From the NCBI GenBank assembly GCA_032158295.1, contig CM063244.1:8698055-8762054 (forward strand): a DNA stretch of 64,000 nucleotides, written 5' to 3'. The notes under the pieces were generated by a model. That model did no database searches. It was not told the origin of the DNA and worked only from the letters and a program-made list of their open reading frames with translations. Shown in pieces: positions 58,043 through 64,000 of this stretch. The DNA comes from Pycnopodia helianthoides. Lineage: Eukaryota; Echinodermata; Asteroidea; Forcipulatida; Asteriidae. How positions within the stretch are numbered: position 1 is the first letter of the stretch; each line of letters begins with the position of its first letter. A program made the translations under genes and the position numbers.

Positions 58043-59414
58043 ATTAAGCTGTGTACAAATCAAGCCTGCAGGAAACCCAGACCCTATATGGGTGTTTGTG
58101 AACATGTGTCATCACGTATCATAATCTACAGTATGAATGCTACCAACACAGCAAGCTAATCTTAAGCCTTAAAAAGAAACCCAGATAATCCCTCTCGCAA
58201 AATAAATGTCATAAGAAATTTCCATCTCCTTCACGGGCCAGCTTTATTCACAGCCGACATTGAGGTATACAACTGTACTTCCTAAGCCAAACTATGCAGG
58301 CATTAAATCCCTAATGGTAATCTTTCTTAATCCAATAATCCCCGTCCCCCCTGGTCTTCTATCTCTCTATGGTCTTATAATGCAAGTCTTAAGCGACCTC
58401 TTGGGATTCTCTCATCTCTGCTACCATCTCTGCTCTGTAAAGCCGAGCAAGTGGAGGGAAATATTTCAGTGTGTGTCACATCCTGGTGCCCGGTGCCTTT
58501 AATGACAAATGGGATTTGACCCGATGTCTTAACCTGACTGGGTCACTTACCCCTGATGTGACCTAGAGTAGCAAATTGTTAACCCCCTAAGAACCAGACC
58601 ATGTCCGCTAACATCCTCCGATCCTCTCCCTCATTAGAAGCTACTTCTTGAGGAGCAGCTGGCTTAACCACTTGATGCAAGATGACATCTTATTAGGAGA
58701 AACTTTTCCAAAATGAAAAAACGGTGGATGTTTATATACGTTTCAGAACAGTTTCGGAGCGTCCACGGTTGGTTGAGTCTTTCATCCGAACATGATAACG
58801 CCCCTGAACATTCCATAGTGTGGCATTCACGGGCATGCACTCACTGTGCTAGGCTTTGCTTCCCCTGTACAAAGTGGAGAAAAGGGTACTTGAATTCATG
58901 CTCCGAATCTCCCTTTTCCGGGGTTATTGTGTAATCTCCAATTTTGTTGTACAAACAACAAAATTGTTTGTTGTACAAACGAGGACTATGAGAGATCGAT
59001 AGGCTGCCACCATTGTACATGTATATCATGGGAGGCAAGTACAAACAAGATTCCAGTATACTGTGGCCGATTATCTGCCATGGCTTACAGCCATGTCACC
59101 TGCCCCCTTCCCAATCCCCCACTCCACACACAGTAAATCCTGAGAAGTCAAGAATTTCTGTTTGTTTCCCCCATTGTTGGGACTACTTGAAGCTGCGTCA
59201 AGCATTTTTATCTTGCTGCATGGCCAAGTGGTCCCCCGACCGATCAGGCAAGGAATTGGATAACATTCTGTAATGCTGCACTGGGTATTTACGCAAATCA
59301 CACAGTTGTGCGAATAGAAAATAATGATTGACCGTTGCCCTTAAAGATGGCTGACTCTACACCAAATGACGTCAAGTGGGAACTACCTATTCATTAAAAA
59401 AAAAGGTTATTTTC
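58043..59414. other. Intronic stretch with one short palindrome
   Basis: 58938-58985 contains TTTTGTTGTACAAACAACAA then AATTGTTTGTTGTACAAA, a self-complementary site. No exon or known repeat was recognised. Confidence 0.5.
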
Positions 59415-59750
59415 TTTAAAGGTCATGCACAACATCGGTAAGAGTGAAAATTTAAATGTTCACAGATTGACACATAACTTCCACCGTATAAAGATTGTCA
59501 GGGTGGAAAACTTCCCTTGAACTATTTGTGCTTGAAATTCTAGTTTTTGAGAAATAAGTAAAACAATTTGTTTTGATCTTGCGAGTCAAAAACTCAAAAT
59601 TTAAAAACAGTTATTTTCTTATATTTTTTTTTCTCACTATTTTTTCTTTTGACTCTGATAACCGCTTGAGCTTAAATTTTCACTGGTTTGTTATTTTGTG
59701 TATATGTTGGGTCACATAAAATATGGCTATTGGTCTTCGACAATAACTGA
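59415..59750 (-). mobile_element. MITE family F, reverse
   Basis: TTTAAAGGTCATGCACAACA to GTTGGGTCACATAAAATATG and GTCTTCGACAATAACTGATG. Confidence 0.8.
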
Positions 59751-60041
59751 TGTTATGGCCATAGGCAATTTGCAGGTAACCACCAGGAGAAAAAAAGTCA
59801 TTCACATTTGAATGTTCACATATTTTTCTTGGGGATCATAAAAAAAAAGACAATGTTTGAAAAAAAATTACTCCTCTGCTACCAAAGTGGTCCTGTAGCA
59901 AGCACTGCAGTGGGTTGCCTCCAAGTCCAAGTCGCCAGTAGAAGTTGCCTCAGGTGACAAGGCCCTCGTACACATGCTTTAAAAGCAAGTCCTCACATTT
60001 CTATTCACGGTGTTCCATACGGTGATGCCTTTCGAATTCAG

Positions 60042-60069
60042 CCCCCCCCCCCCCCCCCCCCCCCCCCCC
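60042..60069. repeat. C28 homopolymer
   Basis: Uninterrupted C run, the longest G/C run in the window. Confidence 0.95.
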
Positions 60070-60802
60070 GTCTCCGCATTGCATCTCTTCACTCTTGATA
60101 TCGATGGCGGCTGATGCATCAACCTAATCATGTTCTCCGGCCATGTTATTAATAGGCAGAGATATATAATGCATCGCTCGCAGAGAATTAGCAGAATGCA
60201 GTTTTGTTCTCTTCAAACTCGTTACGTCGGCTTTAAACGGCGGCAGACATGAAGCGCCGTGCGTCCACGCCTCACAATAATGTCAAGTCAGATTAATATT
60301 TCGATTACATTAAGCAGAGTGTACTCTCCGTCTATTTTTTAAAATATGATTTGTGAAATTATAATTTCAAAGCTTGCTGCTGAGTGTAATATTGAAACAG
60401 CGTTCCATCAGTGACAGGAATCCTTGCTGCTTTCATTTTAGAGGGAAAGAAAACATTGTAAATCTAATGATCATTGTAAATCACTACTGTATAAAAATTT
60501 CATTTAAAAAAGAGAGTTGAAACCCCCCCCCCAGTAAGTTTTTAAAATAAATTGTCCAAAGGAATCTTGTCATATCAGAGATTCAACCGAATCTTTTCAA
60601 ATTAGAGATTCAACAGCACAGTCCTGTGAAAAAGGAACCTAAATCATCAATGCCAAATGTGAGTGACAGTTCTACATGCAGCTAAACGAAAGAAAGAAAA
60701 ACTAATTAGCCACTAAGAAATTGTCAACAAACATGAGTCAATCCTACCGATGTGTATCTCTATACCGAACTAAAACCCCCCCTTGCATTTCTGACAACAA
60801 CC
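60070..60802. other. Intronic stretch, nothing recognised
   Basis: AT-rich, with a short direct repeat (AGAGATTCAAC) at about 60578 and 60604. No ORF or element. Confidence 0.45.
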
Positions 60803-61180
60803 TTAAAGGAACATTACAGAATTGGTTTTTGCTAACAAAACAGTTGCTGGCAGTGTAAGCACTTTATGTAATCCACCATATACATAAACTGACAAACCTG
60901 TAAAGTTTGAGATCGATCGGCCATCTGGTTACAAAACCGATTACACATTTGCATGAAATCATATAGATTCAACAAATGAATAAAACGCTCACTGAGCGAT
61001 AAACTCCAATCGGAAAATTAGTTTATTCATTTCTCATCAAATATGGCATTTCAGACAGAAATATTTCTAGGGATGTTTTCTACTATCATCATCATTAGAC
61101 CGTGTAAGTTTTATGTAAATCTGTGTTCAAAAGTATATTTTACAATTTTTTTTCTTACCAATTCTGTAATGTTCCTTTAA
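60803..61180 (-). mobile_element. MITE family D, abutting family C
   Basis: TTAAAGGAACATTACAGAAT to TTCTGTAATGTTCCTTTAA (19 bp). A small deletion (GTGACC...GAAAA block near 60935) shortens it. Its right TTTAA is shared with the next element. Confidence 0.9.
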
Positions 61181-61519
61181 AGGCCCTGTACACTATTGGT
61201 AAGATCGAAAAACACAATGTTCACAGATTCACACATAACTTACATGATTTAAAGTAAGTAATGGTAGAAAGGGTTCCTTAAAATATTTCTGCCTAAAATG
61301 CTATCGTTTCTGAGAAACGAGTAAAACAATAGTAATTATCGCGCGCGATAATTTGAAAAAAACAGAAAACACATAAGATCTCTTTTCACTATTTTCTCGT
61401 GACCTCGATGACCAATTGAGCTCCAACTTTCACAGGTTTGTTTGTTCATGCATATGTTTAATCACACAAAATGTGGACACTGATTTTGAGCTGTTACCAA
61501 AAGTGTACAATACCTTTAA
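61177..61519 (+). mobile_element. MITE family C, next to a splice donor
   Basis: TTTAAAGGCCCTGTACACTA to CAAAAGTGTACAATACCTTT plus A. Palindrome AATTATCGCGCGCGATAATT at 61334-61353. On the minus strand it starts 21 nt after the end of exon 61541-61620. Confidence 0.9.
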
Positions 61520-61540
61520 GGAAAGCCAAAACAACCTTAC

Positions 61541-61620
61541 CTCACAAAGTCGCCTTCTGTTGCTTGCAGTACGTACGCAGCCAACTCGAAAACAGTCTCA
61601 CTGTCAACCTCAATGTCGCC
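61541..61620 (-). CDS. FRMD4A: FRMD4 exon, FERM F2 lobe (first visible exon)
   Basis: This 80-nt internal exon is read on the minus strand in phase 0. It encodes 26 residues beginning GDIEVDSETVFELAAYVLQA and ending EGDFV, with two bases left over. Borders are CTATCCAG before the exon and GAG/GTAAGG after it. In FRMD4 proteins the same place in the FERM F2 lobe reads as a 'DVDSE..FELA.Y.LQ...GDF' helix pair, so family assignment is firm. FRMD4 proteins are cortical scaffolds that link Par-3 and the cytohesin Arf-GEFs at epithelial junctions (family knowledge). Its two trailing bases AG join the T opening exon 55918-55769 to give Ser, and the reading then continues without a break. The F1-lobe exons and start codon are not in the window. 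A MITE ends 21 nt from the donor and a long palindrome starts 62 nt from the acceptor. Confidence 0.9.
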
Positions 61621-61682
61621 CTGGATAGAAAGAGAGAGAGCAGACCAAAGCATAAGACCTCTCTTACTAAAAACATGGACTG

Positions 61683-61922
61683 GGAAACACGAGAGGGGGC
61701 GCCGTGGGAAGAAAAAAACAAAAGCTCTCGACTGGATTATTGAACTGGCTAGTATTCCGGTTTAACGAAGAATACTCTTTCAAAATGAAAAGAAACAATT
61801 TTCATGTTGTTTCTTTTCATTTTGAAAGAGTATTCTTCATTAAACCGGAATACTAGCCAGTTCAATAATCCAGTCGGGAGCTTTTGTTTTTTTCTTCCCA
61901 CGGAGCCCCCTCTCGTGTTTCC
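61683..61922. repeat. Near-perfect 116-bp palindrome, 8-nt loop
   Basis: The left arm is 61683-61798, the loop TTTTCATG is 61799-61806 and the right arm is 61807-61922. Only three mismatches over 116 pairs. It lies 62 nt upstream (minus sense) of the acceptor of exon 61541-61620. No TTAA or other target duplication is obvious at its ends. Confidence 0.95.
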
Positions 61923-62925
61923 GAGTTAAAATGAGGGAGATTTTGCACGTCACGAAAAAAGGATAGAGTAGAGAGATATCAAAGTCGAAAGCAATCATCA
62001 CGTTCTTTAAGTCGTTCTTGAAGTCGTGACTCTTAGGATGAGCTCTAGTCAAAGCCTCAACAAATCCTGAGGCGTGAATTGTTTGCTAACAATTTCAAAG
62101 CTCTGCAAATCAACAGCAATGCTTCCCCCTCCCCCCCCCCCAAGCAAAAGAAGAAACAAAAACATAAAAACAAAACAGGCTCGTGTGTAGTGTGTAGGTC
62201 CGATGGTAAACCAAATATCAAATTTCCGCCCACACCTGGACAAAAAAAATCCAGCCATGATCTTCCTGCTGAGGGGGGGGGGGGGGGAAGTAGTTTAAGA
62301 ACACAATAACAATCCCTTGAACCATGTTTAGGGTCTTAGACGGTCTGAGAAAACAAATTCCTGTTTTAAGACAGAAGTGGGGGAGGGAAAAGGTCATTAT
62401 GATGTTGACAGGGGTGTAGGAAGGAATTTTTGTTAGTGGGGGGGGGGGGGGGGGTATGGAAGCTAATTTGCAGACTGACGTTGTTTTCCCTTGTTCCAGA
62501 TTTCTCCATGCTGGACTCAAAGCGGAAACATCTTGGACCTGCGGCGGGACTTGCTCATAGCAGAGCATAATCTCTCTCTCTCTCTCTTGTGTATTATAAT
62601 GGTGGACCATATACAGCATGGACAATATTGCTCTATGGTAAAATCATGAAGGTAGAATTATTCATTCTACCTCAACATGGTAAAATCAAGCGATATTTAC
62701 TAACACTTCGGCACGTGTTAGATCGCTTCAAGGGAAACTCTTTGGTAAACATCACACAGAGATGATCAGTTCGAACATTTGAGTGCATACCTTGAAAGTA
62801 GTGTTGACGAGAAGTGTGGCAGGGTTAAGGGGGGATTGCTTGCCCATACAGTAGTAGTAATAAACCACGAGGGAAACTGACTCGGTAAGTTTTAAAATAA
62901 TAAAACAATATGTTGAAGAAAAAAT
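61923..62925. other. Intronic stretch, G-runs only
   Basis: G runs at 62274-62287 and 62438-62454, a (CT)n at 62571-62588. The 135-aa minus ORF 62218-62625 is built on the poly-C/Pro codons and is not supported. Confidence 0.5.
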
Positions 62926-63006
62926 TAATAAATTGACTCGGTTGAGTTTTGATACTGCGACCTCTGGATTGATGTGCCGGCGCTCTACCAACTGAGCTAT
63001 CTAGCC
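62926..63006 (-). mobile_element. tRNA-like SINE head (family S2)
   Basis: Minus strand GGGGCTAGATAGCTCAGTTG, GTAGAGCGCCGGCACATCAA, TCCAGAGGTCGCAG, then AAAACTCAACCGAGTCAAT in place of a clean T arm. Not a functional tRNA. Confidence 0.65.
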
Positions 63007-63788
63007 CCAATGTTGGCAGACTTCCTATTGGTCAACATCTTTTTCCGGGGGGGGGGGGGGGTTAAACATCAAAGGACCAAAGTACAAGTTTGAATATACT
63101 GACACATTGTGTATACAATACTCCTTTTTAAAGTGTCATTATACGTTACGAAAAAAAATACCAAAGCATGCCTGGTGGTCTTTGTTACCAAATTGTCCAA
63201 TTCCCTTGAACTTGAGTTTTCTGCTGACATTAAACTTTAGTGCTCCTACATCTTCTCATACAACACCCACTTCTTCACCATACACCCACATAAACATGCA
63301 CACTGACATCATACACCTCTCACAGTGCGACCAAAATGTCTAAAGATTCCCAACCCAAAATAGATGTGGTTAACCTCAAGAAAGTGACAGCCCGTTAACT
63401 GGTGTTTGCTATAAATTTAGAACTCTAGATCACCATGCGGTCAACAAGGCTGTATAAATAAAAAAAGCCAAGAAAACACAGTAGGTTTAATCATAGAGCA
63501 AGGGTTTAGTAGGTTTAGTCATAGAGCAAGGGTTTATGACCAGAGGGTGGACATTTTGGGATGCTTGGACCCTACACCCCTAGACTTGTCGCTAAATGTT
63601 TGTGGCGATAGCGCTCTGACTCTCTCCGCGATTCTCGCGACACGGGCGATGTGAGAGCAGAGATCTCGCGAGAGCAGTCTTCGATCAGGGGGAGGGGAGG
63701 GCGCTATTGCGTATTATGCACCGTGACTCGACTACATCCACCCAACTCGACCATCACCGACCGCGACAAACATTAACGACTTGTAGTC
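63007..63788. other. Intronic stretch, nothing recognised
   Basis: G run at about 63047; a short duplication of TCATAGAGCAAGGGTTTA at about 63491 and 63519; CGCGA-rich part at 63625-63680 that pairs partly with itself (TCTCGCGA / TCGCGAGA). Confidence 0.5.
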
Positions 63789-63925
63789 TACTACACCCCT
63801 TGCATAGGCCAGCATAACTGAGTTCCAAACAGTAGAAATGTGCGCAGATGTATGCTACATCACACATAACTCTCAGCCAATGACAGGACTTCCTTTGACC
63901 TCAGTGAGATCGCTGTTTGAGATTC
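63789..63925. mobile_element. MITE family G
   Basis: ACACCCCTTGCATAGGCCAG, ACATAACTCTCAGCCAATGA and CCTCAGTGAGATCGCTGTTT; the right end is worn. Confidence 0.7.
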
Positions 63926-64000
63926 TGGGCCCAACTTCATAGAGCTGCTTTAGCACGAAAACAAGCGAAGCACAACAAGTTATGCTTTTTACCAGAAAAA
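63926..64000. repeat. Family H repeat, cut by the window edge
   Basis: GGGCCCAACTTCATAGAGCT followed by GCTTTAGCACGAAAACAAGC, the same opening as family H copies. Confidence 0.65.

Noticed and set aside
61840..62052. Minus-strand ORF as a further FRMD4 upstream exon
   Set aside because: Partly inside the palindrome, wrong content for the FERM F1/F2 region, and no acceptor/donor pair with the needed phase 0 end.
62218..62625. 135-residue minus-strand ORF with poly-Pro
   Set aside because: The proline runs are two G homopolymers read on the other strand.

Overview
This window is eukaryotic and almost entirely intronic. It holds seven exons, plus one candidate cassette exon, of a single minus-strand gene. 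The gene is a homologue of the FERM-domain proteins FRMD4A/FRMD4B (FRMD4B is also called GRSP1). The exons were found by joining short open stretches with AG/GT borders whose phases match exactly and whose joined protein follows the FRMD4 FERM-then-cytohesin-binding order. Going 5' to 3' on the minus strand they lie at 61620-61541, 55918-55769, 9432-9288, 8381-8305, (7623-7525 cassette candidate), 3119-2981, 1055-902 and 327-188. Without the cassette they sum to 885 nt, or 295 codons, with phase 0 at both ends. The 5' exons (FERM F1 lobe, start codon) lie beyond position 64000. The 3' exons (rest of the cytohesin-binding domain and the tail) lie beyond position 1. No second gene, functional tRNA, rRNA or CRISPR array was recognised.

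The rest is transposon-derived or unrecognised intron sequence. It includes many short non-autonomous elements (MITEs) in both orientations. Several families share TTAAAGG...CCTTTAA ends, which suggests a TTAA target. There are three kinds of tRNA-headed SINE, a non-LTR retrotransposon 3' relic, and two copies of a 0.57-kb piggyBac-type element with TTAA flanks and an N-terminal transposase-like ORF fragment. There is also a 1.4-kb satellite of 24/17-bp units, several minisatellites, and more than thirty G/C homopolymer runs. The style of repeats and the FRMD4 divergence suggest an invertebrate deuterostome, most likely an echinoderm such as a sea star. That assignment is inference.

Layout: 1-9.4 kb holds the 3' group of exons (linker, FERM F3, cassette candidate, F2/F3 junction) with small introns. 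9.4-55.8 kb is one giant intron, with the piggyBac pair at 45.8 and 51.4 kb and the satellite at 49.9-51.3 kb. 55.8-61.6 kb holds two FERM F2 exons. 61.6-64 kb is the intron upstream of the first visible exon.

Most interesting points: (1) the splice donor of the last visible exon is the first unit of a 21-bp tandem array that copies GTAAGTAG and stays open in the coding frame; (2) an in-phase acidic cassette exon would interrupt the FERM F3 lobe exactly at a conserved RR[AV]S motif; (3) an empty-site sequence 0.3 kb from one piggyBac copy documents precise TTAA insertion; (4) an 80-nt FERM exon is bracketed by a 116-bp near-perfect palindrome and a MITE only 21 nt from its donor; (5) hammerhead-ribozyme-like motifs occur within an inverted repeat.
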